Positions 31,391-42,753 of a stretch of 64,000 bases of DNA are shown here, piece after piece. Source of the stretch: Aphanomyces cochlioides (taxonomy: Eukaryota > Oomycota > Saprolegniomycetes > Saprolegniales > Verrucalvaceae); the NCBI GenBank assembly GCA_019828595.1, contig JAHQRK010000006.1, positions 1,054,001-1,118,000 of the forward strand, written 5' to 3'. A program made the position numbers and the translations under genes. Every line of letters begins with the position of its first letter. Position 1 is the stretch's first letter. The notes below the pieces were generated by a model. It made no database searches and had not been told where the DNA came from. It saw only the letters and a list, made by a program, of their open reading frames with translations.

Positions 31391-32542
31391 ATGGAGAGTG
31401 AGTTGGTGCTCGCCGCCGTGTCCATGGCTGTTGGTAGTGTCTGCATCGTCATAGCAGGTCAAGCGTCAGCAAGAACGGCTAAGTACAACATACTCACAGT
31501 GAACCAAGTGGATTTTGACGCAATGTTGAGCTCGCCAGAATATAATCAATGGTTCCAGGAGAACCTCCGATGCAATCAAGAAACATATTGTCGTCTGTGT
31601 GCATATTTGCGCCATGAAATGCGATCGTATATCATGTGCATCTACTCTAAACTTTCGTTTGAGAAGAAGGTAGCAATGTTTCTGTATTTTCTGGGATCCC
31701 AAGGCAGCTACAGGGATGTAGCTGGAGTATTCGGTGTCTCTAGAACTTGGTGTATTGATGTTGTAGCAACATTTTGTCATGTTTTAGCGACAAATGCCAA
31801 GAAGTGGATCCATTTACCCCGACAAGACAGTCAATGGCAACACATCGAGCAGGGCTTCCGAGAGAGACAAGGAATTCCTGGTATTGTTGGCGCTGTGGAT
31901 GGGAGTCTTTTTGAGATCAACCGACCCAAAGATCATGATGGCTTTTACAACCGTCATGGGGATCCGTCACTCAATATACAAAGCATAGTCGATCATCGTG
32001 GAAGATTTATGAGCATAGACATCAGACCAGGCTATTTCTCCGACAAAAAAATGTGGAAATTATCTTCGGTTGGCGATACCCTGCGCTCTAAAATTCCCCC
32101 TGGATGCTTTAATATTGGTGATGCTGGGTACACCCTCTTCCCCTGGTTGATAACACCCTACCTGCCTCATGAAGAGGGAGGCTTTTTGAACGCAGCTCAA
32201 AAGAAATTCAATTTTGCTCACTCAAGCTCTCGTATGTGTGTTGAGTGCGCTTTTGGACGATTAAAAGAGAGATGGCGAATTTTGAAAGGCGTGCTGTCGG
32301 AAAAATCATTGGAAAAGACAACAAGCCTTGTTATGGTGTGCTGTGTGCTTCACAACCTTCTTCTGCGTTTCAATGACCAACTATTTGACGTGTATGATCC
32401 CATGCGCGACGTGAACCATTATACTCAACCCGTTTTGCTTGATAAATTGACACCAGCAGAATCCAGTTCAATATTGCGCCAGATTGCTGTAAGTCGTAGG
32501 AATGCAATAGCTGAAATGTTAATGCAAAGAAATCCGAAGTGA
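31391..32542 (+). CDS. HARBI1-type nuclease (PIF/Harbinger), intact
   Basis: 383 residues from ATG 31391 to TGA 32540-32542 with no break. Helix-turn-helix near residues 95-125 (SYRDVAGVFGVSRTWCIDVV). Catalytic DDE_4 residues: Asp in IVGAVDGSLFEI, Asp in FNIGDAGYTLFPW, Glu in MCVECAFGRLKERW. It differs in sequence from the nuclease at 13.2-14.2 kb and has no intron in the catalytic block, so it is a different lineage. Probably the functional half of the element; the partner gene is damaged. Confidence 0.85.
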   Translation: MESELVLAAVSMAVGSVCIVIAGQASARTAKYNILTVNQVDFDAMLSSPEYNQWFQENLRCNQETYCRLCAYLRHEMRSYIMCIYSKLSFEKKVAMFLYFLGSQGSYRDVAGVFGVSRTWCIDVVATFCHVLATNAKKWIHLPRQDSQWQHIEQGFRERQGIPGIVGAVDGSLFEINRPKDHDGFYNRHGDPSLNIQSIVDHRGRFMSIDIRPGYFSDKKMWKLSSVGDTLRSKIPPGCFNIGDAGYTLFPWLITPYLPHEEGGFLNAAQKKFNFAHSSSRMCVECAFGRLKERWRILKGVLSEKSLEKTTSLVMVCCVLHNLLLRFNDQLFDVYDPMRDVNHYTQPVLLDKLTPAESSSILRQIAVSRRNAIAEMLMQRNPK

Positions 32543-32609
32543 ACAATTATGATTCATATAAAGGTTTGACATTAGTCTAGATGACCAACAAAGCAGTATT
32601 GACGATTCT

Positions 32610-33576
32610 CTACTTATCCTCACGAATCTCTCGAGCTAGTAAAATCTGTATGAGTCGCTGAGTTTGTTGATTTTGCTCTTGTATTTGAGCCGTTTGAGCC
32701 TCAAACGCAGCGGCTTGTCTTTCAAGAGCACGTGTTAGAGCCACTGTTTGATCGTTTTGGTGTGCTTTCTCGGCATTCATTGAATCTCCGATTGATTTTA
32801 AGCCATCTCCAACAGACTGTAAACCACTCATAAGTGCCTCGGCTTGTGAGACAGAAGCAGACACTGGTTTCTTCAATTGGGCTGGCTTGCGAGAGAAACG
32901 TTGCGAGGTATCTTTTGAATTTGCTTGGATTGTCGACGCTGTTGACTTTTCGATTAGTGAGAATTACAAATTAGGATGCGATACCGTTAGTTTGTTCATG
33001 ACTGTCATAGCTCAATCCCGTCGTAGCAGTGTCGTCTGAATCTTCCAACACATCAACTAAGTCAACTGTTTCCTCAAAGTAACGTTGTTCTTGAGAGCCC
33101 CGCTTTTGAACCTCAATAGTCCACCATGATCTCGTAGTACTGAGGCTTTGTCTTGACAAGATCGCCATTTTCTGTGGCCTTGTGGCTTGGACTGGTCCAT
33201 CTTTTTCGCATATCATGAAGCTACAGTCTCAGTCTAAGCTATTGAACTACACTATGCAGCCTGATACCTTGTTTTGAACTTGCGTTGCGTCAAATAATGA
33301 TTCCATCTGAACCGACAACTCGCTGGCAAGCAGGACGTAAGCCTCTTTCTTGGCTTGCGTGCTCTTGCAACGGTCAAATCGGTCCGCCATTGTCTTATAT
33401 CTCAACTCAAACAAACAGGCAACCGATCGCTCACTCCAACGAGCCGCTTCTTTTTGCTCGTCACCCTTCTTAGGACGACCAATACGTGGTTTCTTGGTGC
33501 AAGTCGAAGGTGCCTCCTCTTGGCGCTTGGATATTGATGCTTTACCGCTGACCAGACACTCTGGTCTCGAAAACAA
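32610..33576 (-). pseudogene. Harbinger Myb/SANT-like partner, broken
   Basis: Minus strand: a basic N-terminus (KKPRIGRPKKG) and trihelix domain (AARWSERSVACLFELRYKTM ... SELSVQMESLF) at 33500-33260. After a probable 40-50-bp intron comes MRKRWTSPSHKATENGDLVK and YYEIMVDY, where a TGA replaces an expected Trp codon near 33120. The C-terminal coiled coil (ALERQAAAFEAQTAQIQEQN) at 32876-32610 is in another frame. No ATG is evident at the start. Likely dead while its nuclease partner is intact. Confidence 0.6.
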
Positions 33577-33660
33577 AGGTGATTCACCTCTGTTTTTGAA
33601 TGCACCAAAAAACTATGGCGCCTATCCGGCGACCGGATAAATCCACCAATCAATTTCAAA

Positions 33661-34328
33661 GTCCCCTAGGTTATCTACATACTTAAAGGTCAAAGTCTGT
33701 TTGTGTGTCTGTGCACTTTGTGGTGTCCGTCCAGTAGCGCCAAATACATTGGACAAAACAAACTATTTTTTTCGATCTTCAAATTTTCAATGGACAAAAT
33801 GTTGACTTTCAGCCAACCAGTAGCATTACAGTAGATCAATTTTGGGATGGTCGTCATCCGTCGTCAGATTACAATTGTTATAACAGGAGGGGTGATGTTG
33901 TCACGACGAAATACTTTACAGGTCAGGTTTAATCAATACTAATTTCGATTGGTCGTCGTGTAAACCACCCCAAGTCAAGGAGGGGTGAGTGTTTACTCTC
34001 CGGGAAAAATACATAGGGGAAGGTTTGGCAAATGATGGGAGGAATTTTGAAGGAACATCACATGAAAAGAGTATGTTAGGCTTAGCTCGAAATGTCTATA
34101 GACTCGCCGGGAAAAGCTTGGAGAGATTGATGTTGCTTTGTCCATATTCAGCGTGGATAGAAATCCATTTATATCCTCTAAACATCCTGGGAAAAATAGA
34201 AAGCTCTCGCAATACTATCTGTGATATCTCAGAAAGCGTATTCTGTGCCGTCTCAAAACCTCGGCGAAGGCTAGGTACGGATTAAGAAGAGGCAACAGAG
34301 ACTCCCCAGCGGGACTCAGCTATGATTA
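33661..34328. other. no gene seen
   Basis: Mixed short frames on both strands; nothing assignable. Confidence 0.5.
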
Positions 34329-34680
34329 CAGTATCTCCTCGATTTTCGCGCAAGCCATCAATGAAGATACTGTCAAACTCGATTATTATTAAATATTGAG
34401 GTTGCGAATTCAAATGTAAATCATCAGGGACAATATGTCGTCAAAAGCAGCTCAAAATTTACTTCAGCGCAATCAGGAGCGTCGCGCTATCGAGCGCGTT
34501 AACGCTATTTGGGACTTATTGAATGACTAGAAACTCGGCTCAGCGATATACTCTGTTGGAAATAGAAACTCGGCTCAGCGATATACCCTGTTGGAAATAC
34601 TCTCATAATATATACGCAGAAGAGCTTATATACTCTAACAATAAATACTTTTGGAGTGCGCGAAAATCGAGGAGGCACTG
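34329..34680. mobile_element. MITE with 24-bp terminal inverted repeats
   Basis: CAGTATCTCCTCGATTTTCG at 34329 is matched by the reverse complement of the sequence ending at 34680 (CAGTGCCTCC... inverted), each flanked by TA. At 352 bp and without a transposase this is a non-autonomous Tc1/pogo-type element. It contains a short frame from ATG 34435 (MSSKAAQNLLQRNQERRAIE) that may be a vestige of its parent's protein. Confidence 0.75.
34528..34597 (+). repeat. two 35-bp direct repeats inside the MITE
   Basis: TAGAAACTCGGCTCAGCGAT... at 34528-34562 is repeated at 34563-34597 with one T/C difference, head to tail. Confidence 0.9.
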
Positions 34681-34740
34681 TACAAACCGTAAGCTAGAAG
34701 AATAAATTCTAGCATTTCGCCTACCAACAAACACTTCAAA

Positions 34741-34769
34741 CCCCGGGCGAAGCCGGGTAGCTCAGCTAG
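34741..34769 (+). mobile_element. Helitron-type 3' terminus
   Basis: CCCCGGGCGAAGCCGGGT can fold into a short GC hairpin and is followed after eight bases by CTAG, then T, the hairpin-plus-CTRR-T layout of Helitron 3' ends. It lies 61 bp beyond the MITE. I could not locate the matching 5' TC end, and no Rep/helicase gene is in the window, so this would be a non-autonomous or truncated copy. Confidence 0.55.
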
Positions 34770-34975
34770 TTTGTTGTGGTTTTCCACCCTAGTTATTCCC
34801 CGACCAGGGCCCAAGGTGTAGTTGAAAACTCAATTTCACATGTCTTGTGTCCAGTATCCACACGCAAATTACTTCGAATATGACTTTGCTGAGCTTTGTT
34901 GACAGATCAGAAAGGTGTAGTAGTCATCGGTGTCGTGCTCGAAATGTCCATTGTAGTCGCTCACAAGATCCTCAA

Positions 34976-36454
34976 TCAGTCGATACACAGTGTTATCAAC
35001 CGCCCGCCAATGCCGTGCCCATTTAATACATGTCTTTCGCACACACACAACTCGACGATCGTATGGTTGTTTTGAATGACAGTGGCAAGACTTTTTGCCA
35101 ATGCTGACGGAAAATTGATGGCACAAAGCGTCAACGTTTCGATGGCACAGGATTGAATCGGCAAAAGCAGCTTGTCCCAATCTGCCTTCTTGATCGACAA
35201 GTCCCTCAATTTCAAGGATTTAACTGATTTAACTGATGTTTGTGGCAAAATCTGAAACAGACAACCAAGTTCCTCAATGAAGCTTCCCCAGTCAACAGCA
35301 AAGTCCAGATGAATCACTCTGGACCCTGCCAATTTAGAGATTAAAGTTTTCAAACGGACACCATCCAAACAACAATATTCCAATTGCAAAGACTTCATCA
35401 ATAAAGACACTTTTGAAAAGTCAATGTCGCAAAAATAGTCGTTTGAAAGCGACAGTCGATCGAGAGTAGGGCAGTCAAAAATTGCTTTATGCAAAATTTG
35501 CAATACATTTTCGTCCACTTGACGCCAATCCAGCGACTGAACTGCAAAATCTCGCGGTTGCTGATTGCGGAACCAAGATGTAATGTCCACCAAATGGGAC
35601 GTTTTATTCCTCACACTGCAAATCTCTAATCCAGTAAGCATCTTGCTCTTCGCTACAAAGTCAAAGACGTCGTCCAGTTCACCTTTCACATTGTCCAGTT
35701 TCAATGATCTCAAAAGGAGTAGTCTCGTTAACACATCTTTCCAACCTGAAGGCGCCTCACTTTTGTAGCCAAGACTCAATCCAGTGATTCTCAAACCAGT
35801 CCAGGAGTCTACAAGATACATCGTAATAGGAAAGTCCTTGATAATCCACTCAATATTTGCCGACAGATTCGCATGCTTCTTGATCCAAGTAGTATCACGC
35901 ATGTTGTCAACGGTAAGATTGGGATAGTATTTAGCATTTTTTGATGGGAAAGGAGTGCGTCGTCGATTCCTTGTTGATACGCAATGACGGCCAAACGTCA
36001 GTGGGTTTTTCGCACGCAACCAAGAGGTATAAACTTTTCAGCGATTCCCGACAACTGTTTAGGGTGAGTCCTCCAAGGAAGGCCTCAGCATCGGCTACAT
36101 CTGGAATATAAAACGCAATCTTCACAAGAGCTTCTTCAGGCAGATGTGCCCGTGCTGGCGCCGCTTGCCGTTGCTTCTTCATTCCTCCGCAAATTCGTTT
36201 GTGCTGCAATATTCGGAAAATCAATACTGCAACTGTGCTACCTGGAAATAACGATATAAACTTACATTGTCAATACAGAATATCATGAAGTCAACAGTAT
36301 CGCGAATTTTCTTGAGGGTGTTCACATCGAAGTCTCTCTCATCTGGCGCATAAACAACAAACATAAACCAGGGCATGTCGATTTCACCAAAGTTTGGAAA
36401 CGACTTGACGTGCTTTTGAACGAATTTAGCCCCACTTTGGATGGCAAAATCCAT
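34976..36454 (-). pseudogene. LRR/F-box-like gene, frame-broken
   Basis: From ATG 36454 (MDFAIQSGAKFVQKHVKSFP) a first exon ends at 36266; a 62-bp intron (36204-36265, GTAAGT...TTGCAG) joins it to HKRICGGMKKQRQAAPA and an F-box-like segment (LPEEALVKIAFYIPDVADAE). Near 36010 the frame breaks: the current frame ends in a stop, while the following ~330 codons (NLTVDNMRDTTWI ... to 34976) are open in another frame. They carry irregular leucine-rich repeats (LRSLKLDNVKG, LDRLSLSNDYF, MKSLQLEYCCLD, VKSLKLRDLSIKK). F-box-LRR proteins choose substrates for ubiquitination. Unrelated to the LRR-TM family. A missed intron could repair it. Confidence 0.5.
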
Positions 36455-36481
36455 GAAGGACTGCGCAGTTGACGAGTCCAC

Positions 36482-36845
36482 CGCCTGACTTGACGTGGTG
36501 GTCCACTTGAGTCACATTCTTTGTGTCAATCGGTGATATATTCAATTCAACGCCCTAACGTGAAGTTCAACATTGGAACTTTTAGCGTGGTAGGAAGTGA
36601 CATTGAGTGATCCCAAAGCGCTCTCGATTTCCACGAAGTTTGGGAGAAGTGTTGGTTTAGTATATTAAAACAACGATGTCTAAGATATTGAGGCAAATCG
36701 TGCCAGAGTTATAAATTATTGACTCTAGGTCAAGTGAAACTTGCTGCGGAGGTTCCTGCACTCTTCGAATGGCTGACGTCGCCAAGCAAGCGCCTCTGTA
36801 GAACAATACGTGCAATATTTACAGCATCAATTGTACTAGTACAGA
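36482..36845. other. no gene seen
   Basis: Gap between the LRR/F-box-like gene and LRR-TM C; no coding or repeat signal recognised. Confidence 0.5.
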
Positions 36846-38077
36846 TTAATCTCCGTGATAATTTTCCGATTGCTCTGGGTTCAAACGATTCACGTGATCA
36901 TCAGTCGCTTCGTACAGACTGAAGTTGGAGCTACAGATCGTGCTTCGTTGGAAAACTTCTCGTCGTTCTCGCAGCATGGCATTGACTCTGATGATCACAA
37001 ATGCACAAAGACTCACAACGAAGGAACTCGCCATCGCGAGAATCACCATCACTGAAACTTGAATGTCTACAACCGATCAAAACAAGAGCTATCATCAACA
37101 CAAACCAGACGAAGGCGGAGGCGTGGCGTACCTGTATGCAAGATAGCAGACGTTGAAATACTTGGTCTTCTGCCAGGAGTAATTATAGTTTGCAACGCCT
37201 TGAGAGGGATATTCCACTGGCACAGACTGTACTTGCCGCAGGTTGCTCGAAGTGCCACCACAGGCCCGCAGAGTAGATGAATATGATGTCTCGTCGATCG
37301 TCATTGTAAGGCGACTAACGATGCGGTAATATACGTCCTGGGTAATTGTAACCACTGCTATCGGGTTGTCGCTCACATCTCTACAATCAGTAATTCAGTA
37401 GTGAGCTATGTTGGACGACTTGGTGCTGTACATTGCTGACAGTTGGTCCATGGGGAAGTTGTCGTAGCCCCACCGAAGATACGTCAAGTTGTTTCCACGG
37501 AAGACACTAAGGACATCGTGAACGATTCTCTATTTTCGAGGAAGAGGGCACACAGGCGATCTAACTTTGGGAGGAAAACTCCCCAGCGGACATTTTCCAT
37601 CCAAGGCAAACCTCCTCGATTGTAGCTCACATCCAGAGTTGAAATAGTCAGCGGAGTTTGAATCCACGATCCTTGCAGCGAATTGTGACTCAAGTTCCTA
37701 CATAAGGACATCAAATCGTTGGAAACCCGAGGAAATCTTTACAGGAATGTCAGCGAGCTTGGGATGGAACACGAGATCTGGCTGATGTTGTTGAATGAAA
37801 GGTCTCTAATGGAGGAACAGAGTTGAGATCCCGACCGCCAAGTGAGGTCAACGTACACCAAGCGAGCGTCCCGAGGCAAGTCTTGAACATCGGAGATGTT
37901 GAGACTCGTGAAATTGTATCTCTGGTCGAACGATGGTGACAGATACGTGATATTTCCGTTGATCGTGTCGTTCAGACATGGCACTGACGAGCCAGTTGGT
38001 CTCCAGCATTGCGTCAATGTCAATGAAGCCTCTGTTGCAGCTGCTATTCCAAGCAGCAGGTGTGCAAGTCGTGCCAT
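36846..38077 (-). CDS. LRR-TM protein C
   Basis: ATG 38077 with a signal peptide (MARLAHLLLGIAAATEAS) and LTLTQCWRPTGSS; an in-frame ATG at 38137 would add 20 non-hydrophobic residues and is less likely. Repeats: LNISDVQDLPRDAR, LSFNNISQISCSIPSSLTFL, NLSHNSLQGSWIQTPLTIST, DVSYNRGGLPWMENV, VFRGNNLTYLRWGYDNFP, DVSDNPIAVVTI. The cap has IDETSYSSTLRACGGTS. The membrane segment (AMASSFVVSLCAFVIIRV) is followed by REVFQRSTICSSNFS and an acidic/Asn-rich end. The spliced product should be about 350 residues. Confidence 0.75.
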
Positions 38078-38524
38078 GTTGGCGATGGTGCTTCGTCCTG
38101 ACGACGTGGACGTCAAATAATTCAGGCAAGGGTGCATAACCAGTACAGTGTACTTCAGGAGACGTCGGATCAGACTCGCGGTGAATGACTCAGTCTCAAT
38201 CTTCTCAACGATAACATGACCACACCCGAGAGTCTAATTTGTCCAGGTACATGAATGGAATCCATTTCTACGCAGGAGTGCTTTCAGGGGCACTGGAGGA
38301 GCTTTCTGCTCTTAGCGACTTATATAAGCTTCATTTCAATCTTTGGGACGAAATTAAGGACAACTGGGGACCTTCCCTTCCAACGAATATGTTGTACTGT
38401 ACTTTGATGTTCGGTCCGTCTTGACTCGAAGATCATCCTGCATCTTTCATCCAGCCAGGGCAAACATGGGGGGAATATAACAAAGACATCAAGCAAAATC
38501 GTTGTAAGTTCTTTAAGAGCAGGT

Positions 38525-39801
38525 CTATGACCTCGCCGCTTGGGGGTGTGCTGACTGCGCTTGGTTATCTTGGCTGCTTGACAAATCGTAAGCACTGCAT
38601 GTGGAGCTGCAAATCGTGCCCCGAGTATAAAGATCGTCTGGCTGATGCAGTCTGGCTTTGATTTTGATGACGGCAAATGCCACGATGATCATGCAGAGAC
38701 ATCCACATAGCCCGGTCAATGTAATGAGCCAAGGTACTTGCCCTGAAGCGATGTCAATAGTCAATCAATGCTGTATATCGGTATTACCAACTGACGTCGT
38801 TGCGGTAGTCGGTGCATTTGTCGCGTAGATTGACACACAAACATTGATAGACGTGGTGACGCCAATCATGTATTTTGCATCGCCGTCAGAGAGATAGCTC
38901 ACTGGTGTTGACTGCACGGTGCGCAAATAATATGGACTGCCACCGCAATCTCTCAGCATGTCAGTTGGATCCATCGTCAGTTCGACAACGGAGTTGAGTT
39001 GGTTATACACCCCTTGCTCGATGACGAAGTTGACGATGGGATTTCCCGTTAGGTCTCTAAAAACTCAGTGAGTTGCGGTCGACCACAGCGTGACTAGCGT
39101 ACATGGCTGTGAGTTGATCCATGGGGAAGTTGTCGAAGCCCCATCGAAGGCTCGTCAAGTTATTTCCACGGAACACACTATCGAAAGTCAAGGGGGTGCG
39201 GAATCTCCACTGGGGAATACTCACAGACGACTCAATGTCGACAAGTAAGCACTCCATTGAACACTTCGAATCCAAGGCAAGCCTCCTTGATTGTAGCTCA
39301 CATCCCTGTGAGCATTGTCAGGGGAAGAAAACAAAGATGACGAGTACAATGTAGTCACAGTGAGAGGAGTTTGAATCCACTGGTTCTTCAGAGCATTGTG
39401 GCTCAAATTCCTAGATCAACGAGTGAATCTTTCAAAGCCCATCAAGTGCTTACAGATAAATCAGCGACGATGGAATGCGAGTCGAGATTTGGCTGATGTT
39501 GTTGTAGGATAGATCACTTCAAAGCCACTGTTAGAGCTCCGTCGAAAGTGAGGTTTACGTACATCCATCGTGCATTTGGAGGCAGGTCTTGAATGCTGGA
39601 GATGTTGAGGTTGGCAAATGTGTACGTTTGGTTGGCTGAAGTTGGGAGGTAGATCGTCGTGCCGTCGGCGGTATTGTTCAGGCATGGCACTGATGAGTCA
39701 ACCGTGCCATTCTGCGTCCAGCACTGTGTCAATGTCAACGACGCTTCTGCTGCGGCGGCGACAAGGAGCAATAGACATGAGGTTCTCTTTATGGAGGCCA
39801 T
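38525..39801 (-). CDS. LRR-TM protein D
   Basis: ATG 39801, signal peptide MASIKRTSCLLLLVAAAAEA, then LTLTQCWTQN with the NNT sequon shared with A and B. Repeats: LNISSIQDLPPNARWM, DLSYNNISQISTRIPSSLIY, NLSHNALKNQWIQTPLTVTT, DVSYNQGGLPWIRSV, VFRGNNLTSLRWGFDNFPMD, DLTGNPIVNFVI. The cap is shorter (MDPTDMLRDCGGSPYY). Membrane segment WLITLTGLCGCLCMIIVAFA; tail DDLYTRGTICSSTCS...SSSQDNQ. Separated from C by about 450 bp and in the same orientation. Confidence 0.75.
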
Positions 39802-39885
39802 GGTGTTTTCTAACATGCACCCGCAATTGTTCAGTGGCAAAGTCGCCATCTGCTCCTTCTGTGTCGTACTGTATAGCCTTGCCAT

Positions 39886-40646
39886 GGGTTAACTTTGAAA
39901 GTTCAACTCCATTCGCAGTCACCATCGTGTCCATGAATGCCTCCAGTTCATCGAAGAAGACTGCATTTGGCATTGGGATACAGCAGTGGCTGTTCCTAAA
40001 TCATCAAAGCAGACGATGCTTGTTTCAAGCTCACTCCATCCAGGATTTTGAGGGCAAAGGGACTTCAACAGGATGTTTCAGTGTCATACGCTCGCCTGGA
40101 TTCATCAGTCAGGTCTGATCTCTTTTGTGTCGCGACGAAGTTCGCGTGGAAGTCCAATCAATTCGTCCCCGTTGTGCTTGACAAGTGAACCAAAAAGCAG
40201 ATGAAACGAATCCATCAGAATCCTTGATATTGGATGGAAATGCCGTGGACCAGACTCCAACCTACGCTAGTTCTGGTAGCGCTGGCACTAAAGAGGCAGA
40301 GAGAGGGTTTTGTCGAAGCAACCCCGTCGTGTTTAGTTGTGTTGGAGTTTCGCCCACCAACTTTGTCGTTCGGTTTAATACTGTCATGGCATGCTGTCCC
40401 CCATCCAGACCAGTCCCCCTCAAAATCCTATTCCAAACCTATTCTTCACCGTGAGCTGATCAGACTATTCATTCCTTCACGACGAGGAGGCGAATCACTT
40501 ACTCTCCATAGGATATTCAGGAATTATTCATTTCCCATGAGCTGCTCTAGAGTAAGTTATTCGAGTAATTCAATCAAAACATGGAATGTGTATTATGCAT
40601 TGAGCTTACGCCTGTTCCGTCTTGATGATCGCATTGAGCATTCGGC
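39886..40646. other. no convincing gene
   Basis: A long plus-strand frame (40234-41409) overlaps this stretch but has low-complexity composition, and opposite-strand frames overlap it. I see no motif. Confidence 0.4.
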
Positions 40647-41117
40647 TTACTCTTGTTCCTTCTCCATGATCTCTTGGACATCACATATGCCCCATAGCTC
40701 AGCGTTTTCTTTCAAAAATATCTGCTGCTCAGCTGCTGCTGCTACACTTGAAAGATCCCTGAGATGTGCGAAGCCAAGCGATTCCAATGTCTGCTTGAAG
40801 CCGCAAATTCCTCGTATCAATGTGTACGCGCAGTTACCAGCGTTCGCGGAGGTTCTTCTCAGCATTTCAAAGGCTTCGACGTGCTTCAATGCTCGCTGTC
40901 CTTGTGGTGCCACACTCAATTTCTTGCAGAGAGAAGGGCCACATCGCGTGACAGGGCCACTGTTGCATTGCACAGAGGTTGACTTGCCAACGCTTAGACC
41001 AGCGATGTATTGCAAGAGTGCTGTCCGTGAACCTTCCACTCCATTCACATCGAGAGCGCTCTTGGGTGAGGAACAACCTTCTGTGGCGTCAACGGATCGC
41101 CTCACCCAACACATCAA
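40647..41117 (-). CDS. unassigned protein fragment
   Basis: Open on the minus strand for 156 codons, ending at 40647. The C-terminal half (ALKHVEAFEMLRRTSANAGN, TLESLGFAHLRDLSSVAAAA, EQQIFLKENAELWGI) has the composition of a folded helical domain. A plus-strand frame of 391 codons covers the same DNA; the minus reading looks more protein-like. No start context was found and no family recognised. Lies between LRR-TM D and E. Confidence 0.3.
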   Translation of the reverse strand: MMCWVRRSVDATEGCSSPKSALDVNGVEGSRTALLQYIAGLSVGKSTSVQCNSGPVTRCGPSLCKKLSVAPQGQRALKHVEAFEMLRRTSANAGNCAYTLIRGICGFKQTLESLGFAHLRDLSSVAAAAEQQIFLKENAELWGICDVQEIMEKEQE

Positions 41118-41476
41118 TGGCGACTGTTTTCTTCATGACTTGTCTCAATCCATCACATCGACCCCGTCAAACTTTGTCCTTCCACTGAATTCCACCTCGA
41201 AAACTCGAAACTTCGAGCTCTCCGCCAGAGGGACCCGCATAATAATACAAGCTGCATGCTCTCAAAGCTCAATCGTCGGCCGAGTTGTTCGCGAAGCGCC
41301 TGCTCCTCACATGTTCCCCAACATCCAAGTTGGGGTTCCAGGGAGTCATGGGAGATGGATTCAATGGAATTTTTGGTCAAAATATCTGAAATTTCGTCAA
41401 ATTAGCTAGAAAATGGATCAAAAGTTCAAATTGACAAGCCAATGACACCACGTGTGCTGTGCTGGTCAGATCGCAA

Positions 41477-42753
41477 ATGACGCTCTCCATGATGAATCCC
41501 AGAGCCTTCCTCGTGCTCGCAGTGGCTGCAATCGCTCAAGCGTCGCTGGTATTGACGCTTTGCCCAGACTCTACCGGAGTCTCCGTCCCGTGTCTGAATG
41601 ATACAGCCACGGGAGGCACAACGAGGCTCTCGGTACCCAGCGATCTATTCTACAAGTTTTCCGACCTCAACATCTCGTACGTGCAAGACTTGCCGCCTGA
41701 TGCGCGATGGATGTACGTACAGCTGCACCGTGTTGACGGCTTAGCTGAGCTCTTGTAGCGATTTGTCGTCCAACAACATCAGCCAGATCGCATGCAACAT
41801 TCCAGCGTCGCTCACTTTTTTGTAAGCTCGTCCAACTACAGTGAAAAAGACTGACTACCTGACGCAGGAACTTGAGCCACAATATCCTGCAAGGGTCATG
41901 GATGAAGACTCCTCTCACCAGCGTTGCGATATTGTATACTCGATGCTTCGATCAAATGTCCTCATCGACCTCTGCAGGGATGTAAGCTACAACCAAGACG
42001 GTCTACCATGGCTGGACGGCATTTCATGGGGCATTTCCCTGCCATCATTGAATCGACTGTAAGCATTCCACAGCTAGACTTTGTACTGACATACATTGAT
42101 AGTGTCTTTCGGGGGAATCAATTGAAGAGTCTACGACTTGGGTTCGACAACTTTCCAATGAATCCTCTGTCTGCATTGTAAGTCATCCAGTCTTTCCACC
42201 ATCTCCCATGAACCATTCATAGAGACTTGAGTGGAAATCCTATCGCAGCCCTCACAATTGACGCAAGTGTGTTCAGTCGATTCAGGAACTCTAGTTTTAC
42301 TCTGACGATTGACCCAACCACGTACAACCAAACGTTGCAAGCGTGCGGTAGCAATGCCAACTATTTGCTCCAGCTCCCTTCCATTCCGGTCCAATATCTG
42401 TCTGATGGCTTTGCCACGATCTACTCGTCGACAACGTATCGAATTGTGTGTTTTCCCGGATACAATGTCATGGGGACCGTCGAAGTCAGTAAGTAGCGCT
42501 GCCATGCTGTTGTGAACGTCTTAACAATATCGCAGGCAGCACAAACCACACGTTTTCATTCATATTCTTTGCACTACTCGGTTCCGCAGCCTTGCCGCTG
42601 ATTGCATTTGTAGTGAAGAAAGTGTACTTTATGTACCAGGAACGCTACCAGCCCTTCCACCGCGACACAGTCTGCAGTTCCTCATGCAGTGACCACAATG
42701 CCGCTGACGAGCAGCCGTATCGAGCGCAGCCAACGACTCCAGCTAATGGTTAA
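41477..42753 (+). CDS. LRR-TM protein E
   Basis: The only family member of the first type on the plus strand. ATG 41477, signal region MNPRAFLVLAVAAIAQAS, then LVLTLCPDSTG. Exon 1 ends at 41712; intron 41713-41758 (GTACGT...TTGTAG) splits the next codon in phase 2. Repeats: LNISYVQDLPPDARWM, DLSSNNISQIACNIPASLTF, NLSHNILQGSWMKTPLT, DVSYNQDGLPWLDGI, VFRGNQLKSLRLGFDNFPMN, DLSGNPIAALTI. Cap IDPTTYNQTLQACGSNANY. Membrane segment FSFIFFALLGSAALPLIAFV, tail YQPFHRDTVCSSSCSDHNAA, stop 42751-42753. Divergent from D across about 1.7 kb. Confidence 0.75.

Larger units (their letters stand above)
31150..33660. mobile_element. second PIF/Harbinger-like element (borders not found)
   Basis: A HARBI1-type nuclease (+) and a Myb/SANT-like gene (-) converge at about 32.6 kb, the two-gene Harbinger arrangement also seen at 12.1-14.6 kb. 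I could not identify terminal repeats or a 3-bp duplication, so the ends are approximate. Inserted in the LRR-TM array. Confidence 0.5.

Noticed and set aside
34741..34769. tRNA-like or rho-type terminator hairpin
   Set aside because: The GC hairpin has no T tract and no cloverleaf; the CTAG-T ending fits a Helitron end better.
40234..41409. 391-codon plus-strand open frame between LRR-TM D and E
   Set aside because: Composition is Ser/Arg/Pro-rich without motifs, and the opposite strand at 40647-41117 reads more like protein. I judge it an antisense shadow and did not list it as a gene.
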